DNA of 36,476 bases from Amycolatopsis circi (GCF_003385235.1 NZ_PQIA01000094.1:1-36476); one strand, 5' to 3'; counted from the stretch's first letter, positions 7,714-15,751 are shown. The notes: generated from the letters alone by a model not told the origin. Numbers and translations: made by a program.

Positions 7714-8706
7714 ATGCGGGTCCTGGTCACGGGCGGTGCCGGGTTCATCGGTTCGCACTACGTGCGACAGGTGTTGTCGGGGGCGTATCCGACCTTGGCC
7801 GACGCCGAGGTCGTGGTGCTCGACAAGCTCACCTACGCGGGCAGCGAGGCGAATCTCGCCCCGGTCGCCGACAGCCCGCGGCTGCGCTTCGTGCGCGGCG
7901 ACATCTGCGACACCGCACAGGTCGCCGAGCTGATGCACGGCGTCGACCTGGTCGTCCACTTCGCCGCGGAGTCCCATGTGGACCGCTCGATCCTCGGCTC
8001 GGCGGACTTCGTGCTGACCAACGTGCTCGGCACGCAGACGTTGCTGCAGGCCGCGTTGGAAGCGCAGGTCGGGAAGTTCGTGCACGTCTCGACGGACGAG
8101 GTGTACGGGTCCATCCAGGACGGTTCGTGGTCGGAAGACCACATACTGGAGCCGAATTCGCCGTACTCGGCCTCGAAGGCGTCGTCGGATCTGATCGCCC
8201 GCTCGTACTTCCGCACGCACGGTTTGCCGGTGTGCGTCACGCGGTGCTCGAACAACTACGGTCCGCACCAGTTCCCGGAAAAGGTCATCCCGCTTTTCGC
8301 GACGAACCTGCTGGACGGCAAGAAGGTCCCGCTGTACGGCGATGGCCTGAACATCCGGGACTGGCTGCACGTGGACGACCACTGCCACGGAATCCAGCTG
8401 GTCGCCGACGGCGGTCGCGCGGGCGAGATCTACAACATCGGCGGTGGCACGGAGCTGACCAACCGGGAGCTGACCGAACGCCTGCTCGAAGCCGTCGGTG
8501 TCGGCTGGGAAATGGTCGAACCGGTGGCCGACCGCAAGGGCCACGACCGGCGGTACTCGGTCGACATCGCGAAGATCAGCGGCGAACTCGGTTACGCTCC
8601 GCGGGTGTCGTTCGAGGACGGTTTGGCGGAGACGGTGCGCTGGTATGCCGACAACCGTTCGTGGTGGGAGCCGCTGAAGGCCCGCGCCGCGCTCGGCACG
8701 TCCTGA
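7714..8706 (+). CDS. rmlB: dTDP-glucose 4,6-dehydratase
   Basis: RmlB converts dTDP-glucose to dTDP-4-keto-6-deoxyglucose, the second step of dTDP-L-rhamnose synthesis. The 330-aa protein is a full-length extended short-chain dehydrogenase. It has the NAD-binding GGAGFIG (7-13), the catalytic Thr-Asp-Glu in STDEVYGS (T127, D128, E129) and the Y151-xxx-K155 pair in SPYSASK. RCSNNYGPHQFPEK is the typical RmlB substrate region. ATG 7714 gives the standard MRVLVTGG start with GGAAGGG 9 nt upstream; ATG 7708, two codons earlier, is possible. rmlD follows after 28 nt with a strong site. rmlA and rmlC are not in the window. Confidence 0.93.
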   Translation: MRVLVTGGAGFIGSHYVRQVLSGAYPTLADAEVVVLDKLTYAGSEANLAPVADSPRLRFVRGDICDTAQVAELMHGVDLVVHFAAESHVDRSILGSADFVLTNVLGTQTLLQAALEAQVGKFVHVSTDEVYGSIQDGSWSEDHILEPNSPYSASKASSDLIARSYFRTHGLPVCVTRCSNNYGPHQFPEKVIPLFATNLLDGKKVPLYGDGLNIRDWLHVDDHCHGIQLVADGGRAGEIYNIGGGTELTNRELTERLLEAVGVGWEMVEPVADRKGHDRRYSVDIAKISGELGYAPRVSFEDGLAETVRWYADNRSWWEPLKARAALGTS

Positions 8707-8734
8707 AACCCTTTTCGCAGTAGGAGGTACGCCG

Positions 8735-9619
8735 GTGCGGCTGGCAGTGCTCGTGCCCGGCGGTTCCGGTCAGCTAGGCCGGGACCTGGTGAACACCGCA
8801 GGCTCGGAAACAGAGGTGCTCGCGCCTTCGTCGGCGGAGCTGGATGTCACGGCCCCCGGCCAGGTAATCGCGGCGGTCGGCGAACTGGCTGAACGGGCCG
8901 CCGCTGCTGGAGCGGTGCCGGTGGTGATCAACGCTGCGGCTTATACGGCGGTTGATGCCGCGGAGTCGGACGAGGCTCGGGCTTTTGCGGTGAATGTCGA
9001 CGGACCTCGGGTGTTGGCTGCGGCTTGTACTTCCAGGCGGGTGCCGTTGATTCAGGTCTCTACGGATTATGTTTTTCCTGGGGATGGTGAGCGGCCTTAC
9101 GAGGTGGATGACGCGTTGGGGCCGCAGAATGCTTATGGACGGACCAAGGCTGCTGGGGAGGATGCGGTTCTCGGTTCGGGGGCTTCGGCTTGGGTGGTGC
9201 GGACTAGTTGGGTTTATGGGAAGACCGGCGCTAATTTCGTAGAGACCATTCGACGGTTGGAGTCTGAGCGGGATCAGCTGTCGGTCGTTGATGATCAGGT
9301 CGGGGCACCTACCTGGTCTGCCGATTTGGCTCGGGGTCTTTGGGAGCTGGCTGAGGCGGTCGCTGCTGGTCGGGGACCGGCGGGGAAGGTCCTTCATTGC
9401 ACCGGCGGCGGGGAGACTTCCTGGTACGGGTTCGCCCGGGCGATCTTCGAGGAGATCGGGGCAGACCCTGCCCGGGTTAAGCCCTGTACTACTGCGGAAT
9501 TCCCCCGACCGGCCGCTCGCCCCGCCTATTCTTTGCTCTCCAATGCTTCCTGGCGAGACGCAAGACTAACTCCGCTGAGGGATTGGCGCGCGGCCTTAAA
9601 CAGCTACATCAACGCTTAA
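8735..9619 (+). CDS. rmlD: dTDP-4-dehydrorhamnose reductase
   Basis: RmlD reduces dTDP-4-keto-L-rhamnose to dTDP-L-rhamnose, the donor for the wall linker. The 294-aa protein has the nucleotide loop GGSGQLG (9-15), STDYVF (109-114) and the catalytic pair Y134/K138 in NAYGRTK. The GTG at 8735 has a near-ideal TAGGAGGT 6 nt upstream. From about base 8930 codon use changes sharply: Gly, Ala, Val and Leu codons end in T or G instead of C, and codon 288 is TTA, rare in such genomes. The protein itself looks intact. It is followed by a hairpin-rich region and a convergent glycosyltransferase. Confidence 0.92.
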   Translation: MRLAVLVPGGSGQLGRDLVNTAGSETEVLAPSSAELDVTAPGQVIAAVGELAERAAAAGAVPVVINAAAYTAVDAAESDEARAFAVNVDGPRVLAAACTSRRVPLIQVSTDYVFPGDGERPYEVDDALGPQNAYGRTKAAGEDAVLGSGASAWVVRTSWVYGKTGANFVETIRRLESERDQLSVVDDQVGAPTWSADLARGLWELAEAVAAGRGPAGKVLHCTGGGETSWYGFARAIFEEIGADPARVKPCTTAEFPRPAARPAYSLLSNASWRDARLTPLRDWRAALNSYINA

Positions 9620-9648
9620 GAAGAAAAAGCGCCAGCCCCCTCCCTGCT

Positions 9649-9737
9649 CCCCGATACGAAGCCGCCCTGCGGTCGGTGGGTGCTTGTCAAGGTACTCTTT
9701 CCCGCCTTGACAAGCACCCACCGGCCGTCAGCACAAT
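9649..9737 (+). repeat. 88-bp hairpin element, family C copy 1
   Basis: The element opens with CCCCGATACGAAGCC and closes with CAGCACAAT. Between them is a 23-bp stem (9670-9692 with 9705-9727, one G.T pair) and a 12-nt loop containing CTTTCC. The upper stem GTGCTTGTCAAGG/CCTTGACAAGCAC is identical in all three copies of the window. The lower stem differs but stays paired. It may also terminate rmlD transcription. Confidence 0.85.
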
Positions 9738-9767
9738 TACGGCTCGGGGTGCCTTTGTCTGGGTGTT

Positions 9768-9828
9768 CTTTCCCGGCTTCGCCGGTTTCTTCCCCCGGCT
9801 TCGCCGGACCCCGGCGAAGCCGGGAAAG
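9768..9828. terminator. Inverted repeat between convergent genes
   Basis: Perfect 18-nt arms (9768-9785 and 9811-9828) contain CCGGCTTCGCCGG and its complement. A third copy of that 13-mer lies between them (9795-9807), so several alternative stems are possible; each 13-mer can also fold on itself. The position between two family C elements and two convergent genes suggests a bidirectional terminator. Confidence 0.55.
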
Positions 9829-9857
9829 CACTGAGGGACCCCCGCCCCGATCCTTTA

Positions 9858-9944
9858 ATTGTCACTACGGTCTGAGGTGCTTGTCAAGGCTGGAAAGAGT
9901 ACCTTGACAAGCACCTCAGACCGCGTGCGAAGCGGGGATCGGGG
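9858..9944 (-). repeat. 88-bp hairpin element, family C copy 2
   Basis: This copy is inverted relative to copy 1. The stem is a perfect 22 bp (9868-9889 with 9902-9923), and the 12-nt loop differs from copy 1 (opposite strand) at one position. The lower stem differs from copies 1 and 3 on both sides, preserving pairing. The outer flank retains a diverged form of the CCCCGATACGAAGC end and a CAAT end. It lies 63 nt from the stop of the convergent glycosyltransferase. Confidence 0.8.
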
Positions 9945-10006
9945 TTGCGGGAGGGGTCTGGGTGGTACCCGGCTTTGTGTGTTTAGGCGGCGGTTCTTAT
10001 GCCGTT

Positions 10007-11092
10007 TTACGCTTCGATCGCCTGGCGATATGCATCTAGCGTGCGTAGAGCGGTGTTGTGCCAAGTGAAGCTGGCAGCATGAGTTCTGCGGGCGGTGGAC
10101 GTCGCTAGGCCGTGGGGGTCGGTTACGGCTTGGCGTAGCGCTTCCGCTAAGCCATCCACGTCGTCATACGGAACCAAGGTGGCGCAGTCTCCCGCTACCT
10201 CGCGCAAGGCGGGGATGTCCGTGCAGACGACGGGGACATCCGAGGCCATCGCTTCCAGGACTGGCAGGCCGAAGCCTTCATCTCGCGACGGGAGAACGAG
10301 GGCAGCAGCACCAGCCACCACGGTGCGAAGGTCCACATCGGACAGATAACCGGTCTGTCCGGACCTCGGCAGCCTCGGGAAGGGCCCAGGACCGGCGAAA
10401 ACCAGCGGCGGCAAGTCCGGTGCGGCGGCATGGGCGGCGGCTAGCCAGTCCAAACCCTTGCGCGGTCCGGCGGCGCCGGCGAACAGCAGGTACTTCTCTG
10501 GCAAGCGCAGCTTCGCTCGGACCCCATCGTCTGGCGGTCGGGCGGTGAACCAGGCTGGGTTTACGCCTAGCGGGGTGGCGATGATCTTGGAGCGGTCAAC
10601 ATCCAGTTTCTCGGCGACAGAGTCCGCAACGGCCTCGGTCGGCGTGCAGATGACATTTGCTCGGTGTGCGCCGCGTCGGACCAGTTCGGGCAGGGTTCGG
10701 TCGGAGTGCGCCAGTTCTTGCGGGGCGTCGATGAAAGCCAAGTCGTGGATGGTCAGAACTCCAGCGGCACGGAGGCGGCCGGGGAGGACGAAGTTCGTGC
10801 CGTGTACGACGTCTGTGGGGCCGGCGAACAGTTCTACCGGCGGTAGTTGGGTGCGCAGCCAGGTGGCTCGCAGAAGTCGCGCGGAGACCGGCATTCCTCG
10901 GGCCTGTACGCCGTGCGGCAACACATGTCGCAGTTTCCGCCAGCCCCGCAAGGTAAACGCGACGGCGCGAAGGTCCACTTCGGACATTGAGGCCAGCTCT
11001 TCGCTCAATGCAGCCGTGTACCGGCCAATGCCCGTCCGGGAACCGAGCAGAGGGGTGCCGTCTAGCAGGACGCGCAGCGGACGATCAGCCAC
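10007..11092 (-). CDS. Glycosyltransferase family 4 (GT-B fold)
   Basis: This is a retaining GT4-type transferase of 361 aa. The N-terminal LLDGTPLLGSRTGIGRY is typical of mannosyl/rhamnosyl transferases acting on polysaccharide chains. The middle has the acceptor-side HDLAF. The C-terminal donor half has FAGAAGPRKGLDWL and the E-x7-E signature in RDEGFGLPVLEAMASDVPVV. The GTG at 11092 overlaps the end of the preceding gene by 8 nt, with GGGAG about 9 nt upstream, so the two are translationally linked. The 3' quarter uses A-ending codons and includes a TTA codon (codon 315). Donor and acceptor sugars are unknown. Confidence 0.85.
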   Translation of the reverse strand: MADRPLRVLLDGTPLLGSRTGIGRYTAALSEELASMSEVDLRAVAFTLRGWRKLRHVLPHGVQARGMPVSARLLRATWLRTQLPPVELFAGPTDVVHGTNFVLPGRLRAAGVLTIHDLAFIDAPQELAHSDRTLPELVRRGAHRANVICTPTEAVADSVAEKLDVDRSKIIATPLGVNPAWFTARPPDDGVRAKLRLPEKYLLFAGAAGPRKGLDWLAAAHAAAPDLPPLVFAGPGPFPRLPRSGQTGYLSDVDLRTVVAGAAALVLPSRDEGFGLPVLEAMASDVPVVCTDIPALREVAGDCATLVPYDDVDGLAEALRQAVTDPHGLATSTARRTHAASFTWHNTALRTLDAYRQAIEA

Positions 11093-13598
11093 GGCGCAAC
11101 CGCTCCCGCGCCACTTTCGTGACCCGTCCCGCTGCTCGCTTGGCCAACTCGCCTGGGCCGCCGGCTGCGAGGTATTCGCGCACCAGAGCCAAATCCCGCC
11201 GTACCATTGCAGTGCCGCGTACCGGGTCGCTGACGGTGAGGTCGGCACCGCCGGGCAACCGGTCGGCAGCGGGGCGCGGGTTGCGGCAGAACTCCACCAG
11301 CGGTTTCAGCGCCTCCGGCCACGCGTATCGCTGCGCGACGACCCGGATCCGTTCGACGCAGGCGTCGGCGAATTCGCGGTCGTACAACGACTTTTCCAGT
11401 GCGTCCGCCAAGGCGCCAGCGTCTTCGGCGGGGACTACGACGCCGAGGTTCTCCGTGCGGACGAGGTCGGCGAAGGCATCGCCGTCGGTCGTCACGATTG
11501 GCAAACCGGCCCACAGATAGTCGAGAACTCGGGTGCGGAAAGCAAAAGTGGTTTCGACGTGTTCGTAATGGGTGGTGACACCGCAGTCGGCGTCGAGAAG
11601 CCAGTTCTGGCGGTCCGAATACGGGACCCATTGTTCGTTGAAGAAAACGTTCTTGTCCGTGAGGCCCAGCGAATCCGAGAGACGCATCGTCCGCGCGCCG
11701 ATGTCCATTTCGGCGACCTCGGGGTTCGGGTGCTTCATGCCGAGGAACACGAGACGGGCGTCGTCACGGCGGTGGCGGAGCAGGTCGAAGGCGCGGATCA
11801 GGGTCAGCGGGTCGAACCAGCTGTAGACGCCGCCTGCCCACAGGACTACGCGGTCGGATTCGCCGATGCCAAGGGCGGAACGCAGGCCGGGGCCGGTGCG
11901 AGCCGGGGCTTGCGGGGAGAGGCCGAAGGGCACGACGGCGAGCAGCGACTGGGTGGTCGGGTCGGCGTCGTAGAGGCGCGGGGACAGGCGGCCGAGGGCG
12001 GCTAGGTGGCCTAGCCAGAAGTGTCGCTGGCGTTCTGAGGCGCAGAGGAAGAAATCGGCGCGTTCGAGCTGGGCGTCCAGGACTCGGGTGACACCGGCCA
12101 GGTCGAGAGCGCGTTTGTCGTCGGGGGCGTCCTTGCCCTGTTCCAGCAGTTCGAGGTGCATCGGGTCGTAGACGTCGGCGACCACGATCTTGTTCTCGTG
12201 CTGCTTCTTCAGCGACGGTGCCAGTTCCAGGACGTGGCCCTGCAGGATCACGACGTCCGCCCATTCGATCGGGGCGTCGAGGTCGCGGTGCTTGCCCGAG
12301 CTGATCTGGAAGGCCGCGGGCGGAGGCGAGACCAGCGGGTTGGTGGTCATGAGGTGCACGTCGTGCTCGGCGGAGAGCGTCGAGGCGATGTTCCACGCCC
12401 GGATCGCCGGACCGGCCATCCGCTCGGTGATCGAATCGCCGGTCAAGACGAGGATCTTGCGGCGCTGGCCGAAGACGTCCTTGATACCGAACGCTTCGAC
12501 CAGGATCTCGTGCGCGCGCAGGTAGTCCGGCAGCGGGTAAGCGGGCTCAAGTGCCTTGCGCAGCAAGGGAAGCAGGTCGGCGTCGGTGCGCACGCGCGCG
12601 GCTTGCTCAATCGCCCGGGACTCGGCCAGCGAAGGCATCATCTCGACGAATCGGTCTACCGCCAGCACTCCGGCGAGCGTGGTGCGCGGGATGGCGACCT
12701 CGGAGGTGTCGACCGGGCCGACGCCCTTTTCCAGATTCAGCTGCTCCGGGTCGATACCGCCGCGCGCGGTGGCCCGGCGGACGGCCAGCGCGAGTGCGGC
12801 GGGGAGCGCGCGGGCCAGGGACTCGTCGGAGAGGTTCTTGTACAGCGCGGCCAGTGCGTTGCGTTCCAGAAGGAAGGTCTCACGGCCGGTGTCGGGTGCG
12901 TCGACGGCGGACATGGTGCCGTGGTGGCGGTGGTAGGTGAGCGATTCCGGCACATAGCGGACGCGCCAGCCGCGCAGGTTGAGGCGCCAGCCGAGGTCGA
13001 CGTCCTCGTAGAACATGAAGAAGCGCTCGTCGAAACCGCCAAGCTCAGCGAATACTGACGCGCGCACGAACAGCGCCGAGCCGGTGCCGAAGAGGACGTC
13101 CTTGGCGACGTCGTGCTCGGCCTCCGGCACCTCCGCGAGCGGGCTGCCCGCGTGGCGCTTGTAGCCCATGCCGAACCAGGTCAGACCCGCGTCCACGAAG
13201 TCGGTGCCGGTGCCGTCCCAGTCGAGGACCTTGCTCGCCACCGCGGCGACGGTCGGCTGCGCGCGCAGTTCGGCGATGGCCGCGGAGACCCACGCCGGAG
13301 CGGGGCGCGCGTCGTTGTTGAGGAAGCCGAGGACGGTGCCGTTCGCGTGCTGCGCGCCGAGGTTGCAACCGCCGGCGAATCCGGTGTTGACCGGCGATTC
13401 GATGAGCTGAATGTCCGGCACCGCGGCGCGGATGCGGGCCGCGTCGTCGCCGCCGGAAGCGTTGTCGACGCAGATCAGCTCGACATTCGCGTAGTCCAGG
13501 TCGGCTCGCAGCGCCCGCAGGCAGGTGATGGTGTCGTCGGCGCCGCGATAATTCACCACGATCACCGAGACGAGCGGTTGCGGGTCCCCCACTGCCAA
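11085..13598 (-). CDS. Bifunctional GT2-GT4 glycosyltransferase fusion, 837 aa
   Basis: Two complete transferases are joined. Residues about 5-270 are a GT-A GT2 enzyme of the rhamnosyltransferase type: VSVIVVNYRG, CVDNASGGDD, GFLNNDARP (metal/nucleotide site) and FMFYEDVDLGWRL (catalytic acid region). About 270-375 is a helical linker. About 380-750 is a GT-B domain with ILVLTGDSITERMAGPAIRA, VPFGLSPQ, WAGGVYSWFDPLTLI and a donor-site region TTFAFRTRVLDYLWAGLPIV. A helical Ala/Arg-rich tail ends the protein. Such fusions usually add two successive sugars to one chain. The best-spaced start is TTG 13598 (GGAGGAG, 6 nt); GTG 13592 is possible. The neighbouring GT2 stop is 31 nt upstream. Confidence 0.85.
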   Translation of the reverse strand: MAVGDPQPLVSVIVVNYRGADDTITCLRALRADLDYANVELICVDNASGGDDAARIRAAVPDIQLIESPVNTGFAGGCNLGAQHANGTVLGFLNNDARPAPAWVSAAIAELRAQPTVAAVASKVLDWDGTGTDFVDAGLTWFGMGYKRHAGSPLAEVPEAEHDVAKDVLFGTGSALFVRASVFAELGGFDERFFMFYEDVDLGWRLNLRGWRVRYVPESLTYHRHHGTMSAVDAPDTGRETFLLERNALAALYKNLSDESLARALPAALALAVRRATARGGIDPEQLNLEKGVGPVDTSEVAIPRTTLAGVLAVDRFVEMMPSLAESRAIEQAARVRTDADLLPLLRKALEPAYPLPDYLRAHEILVEAFGIKDVFGQRRKILVLTGDSITERMAGPAIRAWNIASTLSAEHDVHLMTTNPLVSPPPAAFQISSGKHRDLDAPIEWADVVILQGHVLELAPSLKKQHENKIVVADVYDPMHLELLEQGKDAPDDKRALDLAGVTRVLDAQLERADFFLCASERQRHFWLGHLAALGRLSPRLYDADPTTQSLLAVVPFGLSPQAPARTGPGLRSALGIGESDRVVLWAGGVYSWFDPLTLIRAFDLLRHRRDDARLVFLGMKHPNPEVAEMDIGARTMRLSDSLGLTDKNVFFNEQWVPYSDRQNWLLDADCGVTTHYEHVETTFAFRTRVLDYLWAGLPIVTTDGDAFADLVRTENLGVVVPAEDAGALADALEKSLYDREFADACVERIRVVAQRYAWPEALKPLVEFCRNPRPAADRLPGGADLTVSDPVRGTAMVRRDLALVREYLAAGGPGELAKRAAGRVTKVARERLRRG

Positions 13599-13629
13599 GA
13601 CGAGCTCCTCCGTCGAATTTCCGCCCAGC

Positions 13630-14559
13630 TTAAAGGCCAGCCCAGGCTTCCCAGATCGCGCCTCGGCCCAGCGCCGAGATCCGGCTCACCCGACCGCGCT
13701 CCCGCAGCGTGCGGGGGAGCCGGAGAACGATCTCCGCCAGCACGCGCAACCGTAGTGCCGGGTCGAAATTCGCCGCGTCCGGACGGTGCCGGCGCAGCGG
13801 CAGCAAAGCGGTGATAGCGGCGAAACGGGCCAACTCGCGGAATGCGACTTTAGTAGGGGCGCAGCGCAGCAACATGAGCAAACGGTTGCGTTCGTTCCAG
13901 CGGTGAAATTGCGGTGAACCGGGCTTCGTGCTGGCCCCGTGTAGGTGCTGGACGCGTGCCTTCGGCGCGGCGGCGACGTGCCAGCCGGCCAGCCGCAGCC
14001 GCCACGCGGTGTCGGTGTCCTCGTAGTAACAGAAGAAGCTTGCCGGGACGCCGCCGACCGCGCGCACGGCCTCGGTGCGCAGCAGCGCGGCGCCGCCGCA
14101 GAAGCTAAACACCTCGTCGCTGGGTTCGGTGAGGTCGGCGCCGTGGCCGTCGGCGGTAAGCCGGACGCCGGTGGACTGGGTGCTGCCGTCGGGCAGTTCG
14201 AGCCGGGACGTGACGGCGGCGGCGAGCGGCTGGCTGTCGAGGGTGTCTTCGAGGACCGCGAGCCAGTCCGGTTCGGGAGCGGCGTCGTCGTTGAGCCAGG
14301 CGACGCGCGGGGTGTCGATCCGGCCGAGCGCGTGCGCCATCGCACCGGCGTATCCGGTGTTCCGACGCAGCCGAAGCACCTCCGGACGGCTGGGGTGCGC
14401 GGCCAGAATCGTTGCGGTGCCGTCGGTTGAGGCGTTGTCCACCACGAGTGTCCGATGTGGACGGTCCTGGGCGGCGAGCGCGTCGAGGCACGCGGTGAGG
14501 TGGTCCGCCCCACGCCAGGTCACCACGACGACGGTGGTGCCGGAGTCCGCGCTGGTCAC
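13630..14559 (-). CDS. Glycosyltransferase family 2 (rhamnosyltransferase-like)
   Basis: This is a 309-aa inverting GT-A enzyme. It begins VTSADSGTTVVVVTWRG and has LVVDNASTDGT (nucleotide loop), AWLNDDAAPEPDW (DxD-like metal site), GGAALLR and FFCYYEDTDTAWRLRLAGW (catalytic acid region), then a basic, partly amphipathic tail. This motif set is shared by WbbL-type rhamnosyltransferases. The frame stays open far upstream, but that part is antisense to two clear genes. GTG 14559 is supported by TATTCT ending 7 nt before it and the lack of a Shine-Dalgarno. It diverges from the next gene with only 18 nt between start codons. Specificity is unknown. Confidence 0.82.
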   Translation of the reverse strand: MTSADSGTTVVVVTWRGADHLTACLDALAAQDRPHRTLVVDNASTDGTATILAAHPSRPEVLRLRRNTGYAGAMAHALGRIDTPRVAWLNDDAAPEPDWLAVLEDTLDSQPLAAAVTSRLELPDGSTQSTGVRLTADGHGADLTEPSDEVFSFCGGAALLRTEAVRAVGGVPASFFCYYEDTDTAWRLRLAGWHVAAAPKARVQHLHGASTKPGSPQFHRWNERNRLLMLLRCAPTKVAFRELARFAAITALLPLRRHRPDAANFDPALRLRVLAEIVLRLPRTLRERGRVSRISALGRGAIWEAWAGL

Positions 14560-14565
14560 CTGGGA

Positions 14566-14572
14566 GAGAATA
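14566..14572. promoter_or_regulatory. Shared divergent -10 region
   Basis: TATTCT (14572-14567, minus strand) ends 7 nt before the GTG at 14559. GAGAAT (14566-14571, plus strand) ends 6 nt before the GTG at 14578. The two hexamers overlap by five bases, so polymerase could engage only one direction at a time. Confidence 0.45.
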
Positions 14573-14577
14573 GCGGC

Positions 14578-15663
14578 GTGCCCGAACTGGTCGTGATCGC
14601 CGAGCAACTGCTCGCCCCCGTTCCGGGTGGCACCGGCCGGTACACCGCCGAACTGCTGCCCGCGCTCGCCCGCACCGCGCCGCCCGGCTGGACCGTGTCC
14701 AGCGTGGTCGCGCGGCACGCCGACGTCTCCGGGGCGCGGATCGAGGGGGTCGAGGGGCCGCGCGTGCTGCCGCTGCCGCCGAGGGCGCTGGTCGCGCTGT
14801 GGCAGCTGGGCCTGCGCTGGTGGCCGGGCGGTGACGCAGTGCACGCGCCGACCCCGTTCGCGCCGCCACGCCCCCCAGCTGGGCGAACGCTGACCGTCAC
14901 TGTGCATGACACCGTGCCGTGGACGCATCCGGAGACTCTGACCGCGCGAGGGGTCAGCTGGCACCGGTCGATGATCGCGCGGGCCGCACGGCGGTCGTCC
15001 GGCCTGATCGTGCCGACCCGCGCGGTCGCCGACGAGCTGGCGGTGCTGCTGGACGTGGACGTTCCGGTGCGGGTCGTGCCGCACGGCGTGACTGTGCCGG
15101 AGGGGTCCGCGAAGCTCGATCTGCCGTCGCGTTACGTGCTGGCGGTCGGGACGATAGAACCGCGCAAGGGCATGGACGTGCTGGTCGACGCGGTGGCGCA
15201 GCTCGACGGCACGGACGAGGTCGGCGACGTCGGCCTCGTGCTCGCCGGACAGCCCGGCTGGGGCGGGATCGACCCGGTGCGGCTCGCGGCCGACCGCGGC
15301 CTGAAATCGGTGCGGGTGCTGGGGAAGGTGACCGACGCGCAGCTGGCGACGGCGATGCGCGGTGCGAGCGTGCTGGCGATGCCGAGTCTCGCCGAGGGCT
15401 TCGGGCTGCCGCTGCTGGAAGCGATGGCGATCGGGGTGCCGGTGGTGCACACGGATGTCCCGGCGCTGGTCGAGGTGTCCGGCGGGGCGGGGCTGGTGGT
15501 GCCGCGCGGCGACGCCGACGCGCTGGCGCGGGCGCTGAAAGAGGTGCTGCTGTCGCCGGACAAGGCGGCGGAGCTGTCGAAGCTCGGACGCGAGCGGGCG
15601 CGGACGTTCACCTGGCGGGCTGCGGCCGAGGCGGTGTGGGCGGCGCATCGGCGGCCGAGCTGA
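14578..15663 (+). CDS. Glycosyltransferase family 4 (GT-B fold)
   Basis: This is a 361-aa GT4 enzyme. Visible features are the acceptor loop PVPGGTGRYTAELLPAL (14-30), TVHDTVPWTHPETL, VPTRAVADEL, VPHGV, the donor-domain AVGTIEPRKGMDVLVDAV and the E-x7-E signature in SLAEGFGLPLLEAMAIGVPVV. It closely resembles the GT4 gene at 15913 in layout, suggesting successive additions of related sugars. The GTG at 14578 has GAGAAT ending 6 nt upstream; a GGGAG lies 11 nt upstream, so either leaderless or weak leadered initiation is possible. The last 100 bases contain a 27-bp segment repeated downstream in noncoding DNA. Confidence 0.85.
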   Translation: MPELVVIAEQLLAPVPGGTGRYTAELLPALARTAPPGWTVSSVVARHADVSGARIEGVEGPRVLPLPPRALVALWQLGLRWWPGGDAVHAPTPFAPPRPPAGRTLTVTVHDTVPWTHPETLTARGVSWHRSMIARAARRSSGLIVPTRAVADELAVLLDVDVPVRVVPHGVTVPEGSAKLDLPSRYVLAVGTIEPRKGMDVLVDAVAQLDGTDEVGDVGLVLAGQPGWGGIDPVRLAADRGLKSVRVLGKVTDAQLATAMRGASVLAMPSLAEGFGLPLLEAMAIGVPVVHTDVPALVEVSGGAGLVVPRGDADALARALKEVLLSPDKAAELSKLGRERARTFTWRAAAEAVWAAHRRPS

Positions 15664-15751
15664 CGAGTTGCGGCTGCGAGCGGGGTGCTTCGAGCCGACG
15701 CGGACTGAACGAGGCGGGCTGGGCCAAGGCGGCGGAGCTGTCGAAGCTCGG
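15561..15751 (+). repeat. 27-bp direct repeat, one copy inside a gene and one outside
   Basis: Bases 15561-15587 (inside the GT4 gene, encoding KAAELSKLG) are repeated exactly at 15725-15751 in the intergenic region, 164 bp away. The following bases diverge. The 15664-15912 gap shows no convincing gene, so the second copy looks like a fragment left by a partial duplication of the gene's 3' end. Confidence 0.75.

Noticed and set aside
9649..9944. CRISPR array or tRNA-like structure in the hairpin region
   Set aside because: Repeats are palindromic, few, inverted and unevenly spaced, with no spacers of constant length; no cloverleaf or CCA end is visible.
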